64,000 nt of DNA from Dasyornis broadbenti (lineage: Eukaryota; Chordata; Aves; Passeriformes; Dasyornithidae): positions 268,999 to 332,998 of the forward strand of contig VZRN01005826.1 in assembly GCA_013397935.1 (NCBI GenBank), read 5' to 3'. This document shows, piece after piece, positions 26,105-40,100 of this stretch. A program made the position numbers and the translations under genes. Position 1 is the stretch's first letter. Every line of letters starts with the position of its first letter. The notes under the pieces are model-generated. The model worked only from the letters and a program-made list of their open reading frames with translations, did not search any database and had not been told where the DNA came from.

Positions 26105-27583
26105 TTAAATAGGGGAGAGGGAAATAAATAAATAAAGTACAAGGCTTTCTCGCGTTGAGCTGGTTTCCCTGCGGCAGGCTTCCAGCAGGAGACGAAGCCA
26201 AGCCTAACAGACGGGCGAAGCTGCATGAGAAAGGGCAGAAATGCACACTTTCGCATGGATCGGATTTTGATCCCTCACAAAGTGACAGTGGGACACCCCT
26301 TACCCTCCCCTAGCTTTTGACAGGTGTCCGGAGCATTCGCGGGGTCGATGGCGTTTTCTCCAAACTTTATAAAGTCTCTGTCTGACTTTCCCTAGCTTGT
26401 AGTGTCTGTGATTTTGGCACGAAGTCTTTTCATTGTGGTTTAGCAAGGAAAAAAAGCCCGAAGCAAAACACCTAAGCATGTTCTTTAGCATTGCTGAGAA
26501 CAGCTTTCAAGCATTTCCAAGGTGCAGACTCGTAGTCTACTTGAAAGCATGGCTGTGTGGCAGCATTATAAAGCATCAGGTAAATATAATGTATTACAGA
26601 AGTAGGTGAAACAGATTTGTTTTGGCTGGACAGGAGAATTTGCTTTTCAGGCAAGTTGCTGCACCGGAGGAGGGAGGAGATTGAGGTCTGACAGGGAGAA
26701 ATGGACTAAGAATAAAAAGGGTGTGGAATAGGAGCTTAGCGAGGAGGGAATGGTCATGTGCCTAGACCAGACTCGAGGGAAGACATACATCCTAATAATG
26801 AATGTATAGGAAAAAATGTAGATAAGTCTTTCCAAAGAAGAACTCAGTTTCAGTCATTTCCTAGTAGCTTCTTTTTACAAATATGATGATGTTGACATTA
26901 AAGTGATTAAAAACACCGATCAGTTGTTGCACAACTGCTCTTTTTCACTTGACTATGTCTACAGGGAATGTAACATTCAGAAAATAGTGTGAGTATGAGC
27001 CCATATCCTTAGAGTGATAAGAATGTATAAGTTTGTCAGTGTGGCCTGTAGTGTCTTGCGGTACTGAAAGAGTTCAAATGCTTGAGAAATTCCGATTTTA
27101 AGCTTTGATTGTGATTGTGTTCATTCACAGGTAATAAGTTATATGTGTTTATAAGCATTGTCAGTGATGTCATATACTGGTATGATGGAATTAATTCATG
27201 CCCTAAAAGTTGTGACAGCTGGGGCCATGGTCTGGTTTGGTTAATTTGTGAAGCAGATATTTCGATTTTTTTCTCTATGGACTTCGTTGGCATTCCTGAA
27301 TTTAAAAAAGGCACTTCTAGATTCACAGAGTTTGAACAGATATGATTGAAGAAAATAGAATAATTTGTACTGATAACGTTTCCTTCTGTTTCTACAGTAT
27401 ATTAGTTTAAACTTATCCCAGCAACACATCTGTCATTTTCAAAAAGTGTATTTGTTTCTCAAATAGAACATGGATTTCTTTTAGTCTTCAGATTTCTGAC
27501 ACTTGCTTTTCTTGCCAGGTGTTCTGCTGCTTCATGTAATCTATGAGTGGTATATTTAAGGTCACTAATAAGTGTTGCTTTGG

Positions 27584-27616
27584 TGTTTGTTTTTTGTTTG
27601 TTTGTGGGTTTTTTCC
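27584..27616. repeat. T/TTTG-rich low-complexity tract
   Basis: The tract has the form GTTTGTTTTTTGTTTGTTTG followed by TGGG and a T-run. It lies early in probable intron 1. Confidence 0.8.
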
Positions 27617-29112
27617 TAATTATTCATCTTTTATGGATTTCTGAGCAGAATTCATTGGCAATATGCACTTTTAGATCATATATTGGAAAGTGTTGTCTTG
27701 CAGTCTTCCTTTTGCTGAGTGCAGTGGCTGTTTAAACCCTGGATTAAAAAAAAGCAAAACATAACCCAAACAATAGTTTTAAACCAAGATAAAGATTAAA
27801 GGGACTTGTGAGCTCTAGTCCCACTGATCATAAGCTACAACATCAGTGCCAGTCTGCATGAGGTAGTAACTGAGCACAGGAGAGGAAGAACCACTTTGGA
27901 CAGTGGGCCTTTAGACCAAGGTGGGAGCTCAAAATGAAACAGTAGTTGAGAAGGAGGGGAGAGCGTTCAGGCTCTGTCCTTAAGTGCCTTACCTTTTACC
28001 AGGTTGTGTCAAATTAAACGTAATAAGATACAGTTTAAAAATAATAATCAGGAAGCAGGGAAGTAGCTAGGAATATCCTTTCTGTCTCCCAAATGTGGGC
28101 ATACATTTTTCACTACAGCTGCAGGAAGGAGGCTGTGGAGAGGGATTAGGGCTGAGGTTGTGCATTGTTGCTCCTGAGCACTGCTGAGTTGAACATGACT
28201 GTAGTAAGACACAGTGCAGTATGTACTCCAAAGAAGTAACTACAGAAAAAACTTGATAGAAGCAAGTGCCAGGTGAATAGTGTGAGAAGAACAGGTAAGA
28301 ATACAACAAAAGAAAGTGAAAAATGAAGGTAGAGGACACCTTTTTCCTCTTATCTTGCATATACATGAGGAAAAACAGGCAAGGATGGAGCCGATGGAGA
28401 GAAGATTACGCTGGCTTCATGTGGAGAAGTATCAGCTAGCAGTTCTTTATGGATGGAGTTGTCACACGTAGAAAGAAGATTGATGCTGGAGAATTCTAGA
28501 TAGACATGACTTTTTCTAGTACCTAATCTTAGTTAAGGAGTTTGAGGGGGGAATATGTAACATAAACATCTTTGCCTAACAGCAAGAAGCAAAACTGAAG
28601 CAGTTTGCATGTTCTAGCTGTAAATCAAAGTTGAAGAACTGTGACATTGCTGTTCACTCTCTCTGTGCTGGAGAAATAGAACGTGTGGAAATTATCTGAT
28701 ATCTGAACAGATAGGAGAGCAGAGAACACTGCATATGAACCAGACAGAAAACCTTAAAGATCAGTTTCAGACTAAACACTGATGTGTGACTTTTCTTTTT
28801 TTGTGCCTAGCTGGGTTCTCAGTGCCCATGTATTGCTGAGGAATGAGTAAGACTGAGAAGGTTGTAAAATTTTATGTTTGGTTTTTTTCATTTCGGAAAT
28901 CTGTGAACCATTGCAGAAGAATAGCATGGCAGGAAAAAAATTCGGTCTCAAAGAGCCTCTTGCTATTTAGGAGGGGCAGAAAATAACTTTACTGTTTCTT
29001 TGGCAAATATGTATGATTTTCAGGCTTTTTGTAAGGTTTATCCCTTCCTAGTGTAATTATCACATTCTGTACTGCCACATAGATTGAGGACAGCTATCAA
29101 TTTATATTGTTG

Positions 29113-29160
29113 TGGGGATTTTTTTGTGTTTTGTTTGTTTTGGTTTTGGTTTTTTGGGGA
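29113..29160. repeat. T/G low-complexity tract
   Basis: Runs of TTTTG and TTTTGG units between two GGGG blocks. No function is evident. Confidence 0.8.
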
Positions 29161-32100
29161 GGAGAAGGACACACGACATACACAGAACAGCCTTCTGGGT
29201 TTTGGGTTGATGGAAGCCATAACCCCATGGTAAGTAAAGTGTTTTGAAGACAAATGTCTAACATGGGAATGCTTTTTTACCTAAACTGTTTTGTGTTTGT
29301 TCCTTTATTTATATACCTTTTTTTTTAAAGAAAATTTTCATTTAATACAACTCATTTTATTTTAAAATCCCTTTATATTTGACCAACTTACTGAAAGCCT
29401 GTTGAGACTACTTTGATAGTTCTCTGACTTCCCCATCTGCTCACTAGATAGGTGCGGGTAGAGCAAGATTGATATTTAGGCTATGTTCAATCCCTGACTG
29501 TAATTTTTGAAGTTATGTCTTAGAGCTGGACCTGGGAAAAATTTCTGTTTAAGTATCTACATTATGATACCAGATAGACCAGTGAAAATAGGACATTTTT
29601 TTCCTAATGCTTGATATATTCTCTGCTAGCTTCCTAGAAACTAAGTTAGTTACTGAGTGTGAGATCTTGTCATCAGAACAGTACACTGATAGTGTACAGT
29701 CCACTGATAGTTGGAGTTCTGGTTCCGTTTTTGTCATTCTTTCTAATTTCAAACATGTAACTTTTCCTTTTTGTTTTTTACTGATACCTAAAATAGTAAA
29801 CCAGAATACTTCACATGAGTATCAAAAGTAGATTAATGTTAGAAGATGATGTGGGAGAAAGCTTATATGTTTAAAATAATACAAAAAGTCTCTTCACATA
29901 TACCACTTGTTTGTCATATCCTGCTGTCAGAACTAATCTACATCATGCTACTGTTTTCTTTTATGCTGATGTTTTGACCCTGACTTAAATCAAAATGTGA
30001 TTCAGAAAGAATTACCTCAGTCAAACTGAAAACACTCCAGCAGTTGAAGTAGCACATCAAAATCATGAAGTGTGAGGAAAACACAGTGAATAAAAATTGG
30101 CCATGCTATCTCACTGTGGTTTTGAAACATAAGTGTGGGAGAGCTGATTAGGTTTGCACTGTGTTTTTGCTCTTGTGAATGAAAAATATTGACCACATGC
30201 TTGGATTTAATAGTCTCTTACTTGTTTGTGAAATCTTTGGTCTAAGTTAAAGAAAATTTTACTGCAGTGGACAGGATGTTGAAGACCTATTGTTCTCCAT
30301 AACCTTCAGTGTAGTCTTGAAGTGGGTGCTGTTCCCTCCCTGCCTCTCTTTGTCCTTCACTGGTGTCCAGTTACATTGCATGTGTGAAGCAGACTGGGGT
30401 CCCCTCGCCTGTAGACATCCATTGAAGGGTGGTGTGCTCAGTTCAGGGCCTTGGATTGTCATCTCTTGAAGGAACTTTCTGTGTATTTGGGTAGTGCCTA
30501 ACATGATGAAATCCCACCAGAGTTTGCAGAAGTTGATAGGCTTTGCATTATTCAAAGCTTTCCATTGTGATTTTTTGTGAACGATTGCAATATGGATTGC
30601 TCTGAGTCATTTGGATGTATTTGTGCATGTTAAAATTTTTAGCTGTTTGCAGTAAAGCTTGGACATTTGCTGTGTGTCACTTTATTTCAAAGCCTACCCA
30701 GTTTTATACTACTTAAAGTGATATGTGTTATGGTTCCATGGTGTCATTACTGAGTCTGTAAGTTCAAAACATCTTTTCATACAGTAAGCTTGGTAAATGA
30801 CCTGGGAGTCTAACAGTGAATGGTGGATGCTGTGGTTCATGCATAACTAGCAGTAAAAGTTATGTGTCTGAAGCACAGGCTAGAACCAGTTTGGTTTGTT
30901 CCTGTGTTTGTGGGTTCAGCAAGAATAGAAGTCTGTAATGATCTCTTTTATTTCTCTTGCTCGTACCTTCCATCCAGTGTAGCGCCTCTGACTTTGTCAG
31001 TCTATAGCATGAACTAACCTCCTAAAACAGGAGCTTAAGAAAGTGTCTTTTTTTTTTTTACCTCTGAAAGACAGCAGTTAAATTAAATTTCCACTCTTCA
31101 TAGTAGTAAGTGGGGGCACTTGGAACTGAACTGAGTAATACCTTGAGCAGCCTCCTCTAACTGGACATTCTCTGCTCACGTGACTGGGCTGGAGGCTCCT
31201 GGGTCACTTCCAGGCTGCATTATCTTGTAGTTCCAAAAGTTGAGCACAATTGGTCCTTACAATGGAAACAACTGATTTGATCCATTCACACTGTGGGAGT
31301 CACCAAACTTGAGTTTAAACGACAGTTATTGTGAAAACAATCCCTGTTTTTCAAAAAAATTGTGTTAGTATTTCAGCATTTTTAATTATTTATACAAAGA
31401 CAGAGGATGCAAAATTTCTTCTTGCATATGGAAAAACCAAAGGAACCAGTGACCATCAGAGCTAAATACTTCTGGTTTATCTTTCTAGTCATAAATACAG
31501 GCAAAGAATAATCTTGTGTCAGATAAAAGTTTGTTAGAGGCAGGTGTTAAAATTTTAATGAGATGCAGGATTGTTGTGTATTTCTGTTTTCTCAACTGTC
31601 CTCATGGAATAATTAGTGACTTATGACTGCAGCAAGGATGTGATGCAGCATTTGCATTTAATGTTTTTGAAATATGGTTTTAACATTTTCGCATAAGCAA
31701 CCTTGGATAACTTTTGCTCTGGAGTATTAAAGGGACTAAACCAGGGTCTTGTGCTCTCTTGCTCTCTTTGAAAACCTGGAATGTAATGGGGGAATAGCAA
31801 AGAGCTGAAGGATTGCCATGTAATTCCAATCTCTGAAAAGGAGGAAAAGTGGAGATGTTTCACTAGTTTGAGATTTTCCTGCTACAATTACCAGATTGAT
31901 CTTCTCACTAAGGCTATCATAGATGCCTTTTTAATACCTCTCTTCCTATTGCCTAGCATAGCTAGTAGCAGAGAACCATCTGAGTTTTGCTGTCCTTACC
32001 AAACAGGTTTTAGAGATTCCTGAGTGAAATTTAGTGGAAGGAAGTGTACAGGAAATGAAACTATATACGTAACAGCTCCTTCTGTCTGTGTATGCTATGA

Positions 32101-32689
32101 AGCCACAAAATTTTATTTAATAGAACTGTTCAGCTGACTCTAATGCAACATGCTTAGTTTTTTTAAGTTACTTGATCAATGGATCCATTAACTATTCTTC
32201 ATAAAGCAGTTTGTCTTAGCAATGTCTTAAGGGTTATCTGAGGCATTTTTTTCCACTGAACACCCAGATCTGTGTTGGACTGTATGGATTTGGTTTATTA
32301 GGATGTGCATGGCCTTTATAAAGTTACTTTAAAAAATCCCAAACAGCCCTTGGTTATAGGGTTGGGTAAGTGAGGAAGCACATCTAATATGATGTTAAAT
32401 AGATTAAATCACCATTTGCAGGAGTGATGATAGGAGACAAAGTTGTAGGCAAGCGTGGTACCAATTTAAATAGTTTGAAACACTTATTTTCTTATAAGTG
32501 TTAACGTAATATAATATGTTAAATGAATTTAAAGACTGGTTATCTGAAGCTTGTAAATATTTCACATTTATAATGTGAAATAATCTAGAAACACAGAAGT
32601 TGTAGTGAATCAGTGATTTATACCAAAATACTGTACAAATATTTACAGGTGGAATTTGTAGATAATGATAAAAACTATCCAGGCAACTA

Positions 32690-33360
32690 GACAAACTGCA
32701 GAGTGTATGGTTTTGGTTTATTCCCAGCAGTGGTTCATGCTTTACCTCAGAGGCTGGCTACAAAGAGCTCTTCCTGGCTCTATTCTGGGACCTGTCCTGC
32801 TTTATATCTTTGTCACTGATCTGGAGTTGGAATGTACCAATGCTCAAGGGCAAGTCTGTATTTTGGAGAGATCTAAGCAGGACAGAACAATGAGCTGACA
32901 AGACCTTCATGAAATCCAAAAAGGGCAAACAGAAAGCCCTTCATATGGGACAGAATAACCACCTGCAGGGAATATAGCCTGGAAATGCTGTGCATGAGTC
33001 AGCAACGTACCCTGGCAACATACAGGATTGTAGCCCCTGGACTGAACAAAGTGATTATTCCTGTTTACTCAGCACTTAATAGACCACACCTAAACCACTG
33101 TGTCCAGTTTTGCTCTCTGCCTTCCCACTGGAAGTCTGCAAGGATGGTCAGTAGGTTCCTGATGTATGAATGGAGGCTGAGGGGCCCATGGAGATAATGC
33201 TTTGTAGGGATCTTGTGGAAGCATGCCAATATCAAAGTAGTTTGTGGAGGAAAATGGAGGCAGACTCCTCTCCAGAGATGCATGGCAGGAGCCTGAGAGA
33301 CAGTGGCCATAAAGTGAAACAGGGAAAGTTTGTGCCAGGAGATGCTGCTCTCTGATGATC
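32690..33360 (+). mobile_element. CR1 LINE fragment, sense, degraded (left part)
   Basis: The start carries remnants of the reverse-transcriptase region: LPGSILGPVLLYIFVTDLE corresponds to the conserved block around ‘GPVLFNIFINDLD’ in CR1 ORF2. It continues with matches to the ORF2 tail, for example the text around TTTACTCAGCACTTAATAGA and CACTGTGTCCAGTTTTG. Stops and indels are frequent, so it is a dead copy. Similarity fades near 33360 and resumes at about 33865, which points to an insertion or heavy rearrangement between. Confidence 0.75.
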
Positions 33361-33864
33361 CAACTAAGAGAGGCACTTGGACAGTATAAAACAGCATTGA
33401 AAATTCTTTTTTTAAAGCTAACCATATGAAGAGAGAATAGTATAGCTATTCTTGGATCTCTTTTGATGCTGGGAACCCTGAATTGTGCAGCACCAAACGG
33501 ACTTTGAAAGAGTCCGTATGCAACATACTGTGCAGACCCTATCCATAGAAAGGTTACCCCATGTTCTAGTGCTGGATTTCCTTGGAAGAAGACAACTCTG
33601 TTCATAATTTTTGCAGTCAGGTAGAAAGGATGCTCACATGGGAACTTCCATCTGCACTTTTAGATAAAGCAAGGCTACCCCGGTGGCATAATAGCCGGTG
33701 GAACTGCCTGCAGCTTTGTTTAAGAGGACTGGCTGGGCTCCCCTTGCAGCCATGGGGTACGTGCAGCATGGGCCTGTTAGCCAGCCCAGGCATGCAGCGC
33801 AGCACAGGCATGAATCTGCTCAGCCTAGCTCATGCATGGATCACTGACTCCTCTATCTGCCACA
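33361..33864. other. Non-CR1 sequence between two parts of one CR1
   Basis: About 500 bp that I cannot align to CR1 separates the two collinear CR1 parts. It is somewhat more GC-rich than its surroundings (33680-33840). It may be a later insertion of another repeat or very decayed CR1. A 171-codon minus-strand open frame covering 33090-33605 runs across the junction and is therefore not a gene. Confidence 0.4.
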
Positions 33865-34118
33865 GTCTTCTGGTCAGGATTGCGATGATCTTCTGGCATG
33901 ACATAATGAGTCTGTAGTTCACCATGAGGATGGTCAGGCATTGAAACAAGTTCTCTAGAGACGTTTTGGAATCTCTGACCTTGGAGGTTTTCAAGGCCCA
34001 GCTAAATGACAGCCTAAGCAACATCATCCAAACTTAGCATTCACTGGACTTCTGTAGAAGGTTGAGCTGGATGACATATTAAGGTCCGTTCCACCCTCAA
34101 TTTCCTTGGCTCTATATT
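33865..34118 (+). mobile_element. CR1 LINE fragment, sense, 3' part
   Basis: The text GGATGGTCAGGCATTGAAAC, then TTGGAGGTTTTCAAGGCCCA, then GTTGAGCTGGATGACATATT and AAGGTCCGTTCCACCCTCAA follows the CR1 3' region in order and ends at its 3' terminus. It is collinear with the fragment at 32690-33360 and is probably the same insertion. Confidence 0.8.
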
Positions 34119-37100
34119 TTGTGTCTCCCCTGCGATATTAAGACTTGGTTGGAGCTTGCAATAGTTTTGTTGCAACTGATGGGAATAGCTGCAAGACAGA
34201 AGTCTGACTTTCCATGTAACTCTATGGTAAAGTCGGTACTATGGTAATAGTAATTTAGATATAATTTAGGTAGAAGCAGAGTTGTAATTTTACCAGGAAG
34301 CTTCATGGGTTGCTGCATCACTAAAAAAGTGTGATTGTAGATAAAAACAAGACCGTGTCAACCATTCTTTATTTTTGTAATCATGGATCACATAGGCTTT
34401 ATTTGTCCCCTAGTTTTTGCTCTTTCTCTTGAAAAATTTGTTTCAACAGGAATATTCGTATCCCATCTTTCATGTGAAGCATAATATGGCTATTAGTTTT
34501 CATCTTTGCCAGCTGCTGGCAATACAATGACACATTGAGTTATGGTTTACATGTTAATATGTTAATATACAAGATATATTAAAGTAATACTTAACAATCT
34601 GTGCAGCTAGTATGTCAGAGGAAATACTGAGAGATGTGGGTATTTAACATTGTGAAGTTTTTCACTATTCCTTTCTTGCAGTGGGGGACGTGAAGTACTT
34701 GGTCCTTACTAGAAACCATTTCCTTCTTGTGTGTTTGCTTTGGTATTCTGAACCTGTGTGTCACTTCAGTCTGTGAAGCCAGCAACAGGGAGTTTAGAGG
34801 TACCATTATCTAGTGTGTACTAGGATGCACTGAGGCTACTCTTGCCCTCTAAGTTGTCTCTCCTAAGTATAAGAAGGTAAGGAAGGTATGTACGTGAGTA
34901 ACTTTTATATGATTATATAACTGCTTTTATATTACCATATGCCTTGTCAGTTGCTTTTTATGTAGCTTAACTAGGCCGTGATGTGCCCAAATAGCTTTGG
35001 CCAGCCTGTATCTTCCAAAATCATCAAAAGATTGATAAATTCCTTGTTTTGGGAGAAACGTGATTACTTTGGATGCTGAGGGAAAGATGGTTGTCATTGA
35101 CAGAGACTGAATCTTCATAGCTGAAGTCACTCTGCCAATCAGTACTACTGAATATCATTATCTGATGGAGAAGAAGCTGAAATGAACTTCCAGTTCATCA
35201 GAGGCAATTTGATCAGTTTCAGTACTTGATGAGTGCCGTGAATTCTTCCTTTGATTAAATGAAATTTCTCTAGGGGAAAATTACTAGAGTAAGGATCTCA
35301 AAGATTGAATAAAACATTTATTTATTTAGCATTATTTAATTAATTGTGCTTTAAAAGTACCTGTATTGTGAAAAAAACCCTCTAATTTGAACTGAATTTA
35401 GCAAAGATGTGCCTATATAGGTTGAGACAGGGTACTAGGCCCAGTCTAGGCCCATATCGAAGTAGAAATGAGACGTAGTCTTGAGTGAAGACTGTTGTCT
35501 TAGGGGGCAACTTAGTGATGAGGGCTTGTTGCAATCTTCAGAGTAGAATTAGATGTCTCTCCATAACATTCTGTCAGTAAGCATAAGGGTTGGGTGAAAT
35601 CATGATCTGTGTTGCACAGGGTGTCCATTTAGGTCATCATATCTGTTTGTAAAAGAGTCTGACTAGAAGAGGTTATTTTCTTCTGAGGGGTAGCTGCTTC
35701 CAAGGTATTGTAGGTAGCTAAATTGCATTTCTGCAAGCATTTTATTTCCCTATGCTTACTCGCACCTTTAATTTCTTACTACTGTTTTTGGAGTTTTCTC
35801 CCCAAACTGAAATTCACCTTTGTGAATTGTTTCATTCTTCTTGCTCTGTATTTTATCTTCTTTCAAAACTTTCAGCAGTTCTCCATCCATTTCTCCTCTG
35901 GTTTTGTCAGACCTTGCAGCCAGCTCTTTCCTGCTGGTCTGTGTTCCCACATGGCAAGTCAACAGACTGCTTTGCTCAGCAATCAATAAATGTGTTACTG
36001 CCACATCATTAACACCACAGTTTTAACATCAGGTCTTTTCTATCTTTTCCTGGCCTGCGATTGTTGTATTTATAAACTTCATATGGTAGCTGAACAAGCA
36101 TTATCTCACCACTATTTTATTTGTCCTCAGGCTTAATAGCTGTTTCCAGTGTACATTTGAGTGTTGCCACGTGAGCATAGGAGGGGTGGAGATACTGTGT
36201 TCCTCCCTCCCTATGATACTCCCTCCAGTAACTTGGCATTAACCAAATTGCAAGTGTTACACAACAATATCTAAACAATTGTGTTGTCTACGTACCCTTG
36301 TTCTAAAACTTCGTGCAGTTCCACCCTGATAACTGACCAAGAAAAAAAGGGAGGGAGGCAAAATCAGGGCAGGGAGAAGAACAGAACTCTCACTTAATAG
36401 ATTGCTGTTTCTGTGCCATAAGATGAGTGATAGAAAGCATCCTCTGTAGCAGGTAGCAAGGGAGGACTGAGGGTGGAAAATGGAGCAGTGTCCACAGAGC
36501 ATAAACTGTAGCTCTTACCTGATTACGTTCACATTGCCAGCAAGACATTTAGATGTTAGGAGGTATCTGCCTGGCTCTGTCGCCTTCCTATTCTCTGGAG
36601 AGTTTTTTGGAAACTCCAAAAATTGCTTCTTCCTTCCTCTTTTCTATGGTGTGAAGAACAATTCTTGCTCTCTGTATGTGTTTATTAAGGTCGTTAATCA
36701 TCCTGGATGTACCTTTTAGGTAGGTTTTTCCACTGTGTTGACATAACCCAATTTTTTTTGAGTAAGTGAGGATCTGTTCAGTGGTTAATTTCATAAGAGT
36801 AGAATTTAGGAAGACTGATGTTAATGGTAATATCTAAAGTTATTGGCATTTAATACATTGTTCTCCTAAGGCTCCAGAAGCCATGAACTTCTTGCAAGCT
36901 ACGTATTGAATGTTTCTATATGCCAGAAGCATTAGAATTCCATTAAGTGCATGTTATTCCATTAAGTTATGGTTTTGCACATCAGTTTGCAGTGCTACAT
37001 GAGTAGTAAAACTGCCACAATGAAAAGTTTCTCATCTAAAAACTTGAGAAATGAAGTGAGATAAACCCCTAAGAATAGTTTGGAAGGACTGTTTTCCCCT

Positions 37101-40100
37101 TCTGATTGCAGGACATCTTATCTTGTTTTTGAGGGTAGTTCCAATTAATTTTATGTCTGTACAAACTCAGTAACATTAAATGTATAGGTGTATAACTTAA
37201 TTAGACATATTGAAATTTTAAAATTGCCATTATTAGAATAGAAAGCCACATTTTGTATGGCCCAAAGCCAGAAAAAAAGATGCTATTTGCAGTTGTTTGT
37301 TTTCTCTTTAACTTACTTTTAAATTTTTCACTCTCTTTAAATGATGTCTGAGAAGTTTCCATGAACATCAGGAGTATTGTTCTCTTTGGCTTAAAAATAG
37401 CATGCCACTAATATTTTCTCCATCCAAGAGAATTATTTCTCCTTTTTATTTGATTTTTTAAAAAATTTATTTTAAAGTAAATTTTCTCATTCATACCCCC
37501 CTATGAATGGAATTGAGTATTATTTCCTGAGAAGGATTTTGGAGCCAGCAAATAAATGTCATTGGAGGAACAAATTAAATTGTTGAAAAGTTTAAAAGTA
37601 AAGCACCCACTTAAAGCAACTGGGGTTTTTAATAAGTATTTTAAAGCACCTGACAGCTTTCAAAGTAGTATTTTGATGGTTTTTTCCAAGTGAAGTTTTA
37701 TGATCTTTATTGCTCCTGCCTGAAATCCACCATTTTCGCCAACAGCAAAATAAAAATTGCTTTAGTTAATGTGGATGGAAATGCACATTTCTGTAAGTGG
37801 AATAGTATTCTGGAAATACAGGCTGAATACAGAATAAGTATCTGAGGATAAAGGTATTTGAAGAATATGTGATTTTTTTGTGTGTGTGTCAATCTTAAAT
37901 CATCTAATGTAATTTTGTTAAGAAAATAACTAAATAAAAGCAGATTGTTAGGTATAGTCCATGTTACTTTCAGTGAGCTTTTTGGTTTCTATGTATGTTT
38001 GTATAGTTTTTTTGCAAGGATAAATTTATCACAGAACACATCCAATCAATGTTAACTGTAAATGAAACCTTCAAGCAGTTACACTGTCTTCTGAAGCATG
38101 AAACAAATGCTGTGAGCCAGATGTGTGAGCAGTGGCTTCAGGGTGGAGACCCACTTTCTTCCTTTCTCAGTCTAAGCAGTAGCTTCCTTGTCTGTCTGGG
38201 GCATTTCTGTGTTCTGAATCAGAACCATGCTGTCACTTTCTGTTTCGTGGCTGGCTTTAAAAACTGAATTGGTGATTGAATTCCTTAAAATCTGCATCAG
38301 TCTTAACTAAGGGGAAAACAGATGAGTGGATGAGTGCAGTGTGACAGCTCTTCTTACTAGAGGAGGGCCTTGCTGTGTAGAGAAGCTTGTCTTTTATCTG
38401 AAGGCAGAAATGACACAGAAATACGTTATAGAACGCTTAGATGCAGACTTAGTTGGGTGACAGTGATACGCTCAATTTGTGCTGTTGTGTGCAGTGAAGT
38501 ACAAACTACTTGGCTTTTTTTCCCCCTCACTGTGGAATAGTCAGCAGTGTGCGCAGGTATTGGCAGTGCAGGTGATATACTGTCTCTGTTTAGCTTGTGT
38601 TATCTTAGGCATAGGTTGATACATATGAAAGTACCTGAGTATATATTGTGTAAAGTCAGAATTTTTTAAAATCAGTAGTACAAAATGAGGGGTTTGATGA
38701 AGATTGTCTTTTTGTTATTTAGCTTAATGTGTTTTTTCATTTTACATGATGATTAAAGTGCATTATCTAGGAATGGTTCTATTTCAGTTCTAATATATAA
38801 ATAGAAAATACAAATTTGGCCAGATGGCTTTTTGAGAGATATTGTTTAGAGGTTTTAATGAAGAAGAAAGAATAAATATGTTTCTATGTAAAAGACTTCA
38901 AAGTGTGACATTTGTACATGTGATCTTTACTGCTTTGTGTGTATTTTGTTTGTTGTGATGGCTCTTCCTGAGGTCTGTTGGAAAAATTATTAATTTCCCT
39001 TTGTTATGAAGTACTGGCAAATAAATAAGCGAATTGCCTAGGTAAGTGCTAGAGGTTTTAGCTGGAAAGCAAGCCTGCTGGCTGGTGATTCTCACTTGCC
39101 TGACATTCATTGTCTCATGAGAGAATGACTTTTTACATTTCTAGTGAACAGTCACCTGTTGGGATGTAGACAGAAATCCAGGCTGATAGCTACACTGACT
39201 CTTCCGTCTTGGAGAACAGGCCTTTCTTTAAACAGGTTTATGATGTTTAATACTGAACTGGGACATGTTTTCTAGAGGTTCACCAGACTTCTGTAGTCCT
39301 GAAGCTGATTAAAATGGTTGCTTGCATTACAGAATAATACTGTTTTCCCTTGTCCATATGGTATTTTATTTTTTACAATGTGATTTTCCATCCATAATAA
39401 TTTTATTTTTTCATTCTCTATCCACCCACCTATATTTCACATGCTGCTCAGTTTTCCATTGTTCAGGATGATTGAAATTGTGTTACTGTGCATAAGCAGC
39501 TAATTCATAGTCAGAGCTTTAAAAATGACTTGTCCAGGTTTAGTTCTGCAGTTTAACCAGTAGTGATACAAATGTAGTAACTACAATTACATAGATAGAA
39601 GTGAGTGGCATTTAGTACATTGTAATTGGCTCATATGGTTATAGTGACCTTGAAGCAAGCTTAGCCATTAAGACAAAGGGTTAGAAACTGGACTTTAAAA
39701 AAAAAACTTAGTGTAAATTAGGAATGATTTAAATAAATGATCTTCCCATATTTTGTTATGTTAGGACACTATTTTCAGAATTTTGAGAAAATTCATAGAT
39801 TAGATAATACAGACTCATAAATTCAGCTTATAAGAAAGAAAACTGGTTTAGACAGGACTTAGGAAAGAAAACAGTTCTGCCAGCATGTAAGAGAATATAT
39901 AATGATTCTTAACATAAAAATAAATGAATGCACTGTTACTGAGTAGCTGTTCCAGAGCTAAGTTATATTACAGAATAGTGTTTTTATAAGTATATATGCC
40001 AGAATATACTTTCATATTAAAATGAAGAAACTAACAGTGGCTAAATGAAAGATTAGTGTGCAAAGCCACCTTAAAAATCAGATCTCTGTCAGAGTAGGCC

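Larger units (their letters stand above)
24690..26360. promoter_or_regulatory. CpG island, probable TMEM131 promoter region
   Basis: This is the only stretch of the window that is strongly GC-rich and dense in CpG; the flanks are AT-rich and CpG-poor. It holds GC boxes (25334-25343 and 25351-25359), a YY1-type motif (25038-25048), a 17-bp minisatellite with three CpGs per unit, and an assembly gap. It lies upstream of, and on the correct side of, TMEM131 exon 2, and no other island is present in between, so it is the natural promoter for that gene. Because such islands often fire in both directions, a divergent minus-strand transcript is also possible. The edges are judged by eye, not computed. 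Confidence 0.75.

Noticed and set aside
25247..26256. Five long overlapping open frames (217-315 codons) on both strands with a 17-residue repeat
   Set aside because: They are a product of the stop-free 17-bp minisatellite, which stays open in all six frames, and several run through the N gap.
33090..33605. 171-codon minus-strand open frame
   Set aside because: It is antisense to a degraded CR1 copy and crosses its end.
36160..36330. Possible LTR fragment in intron 1
   Set aside because: Some text looked repeat-like, but I could not match it to a known element with confidence.
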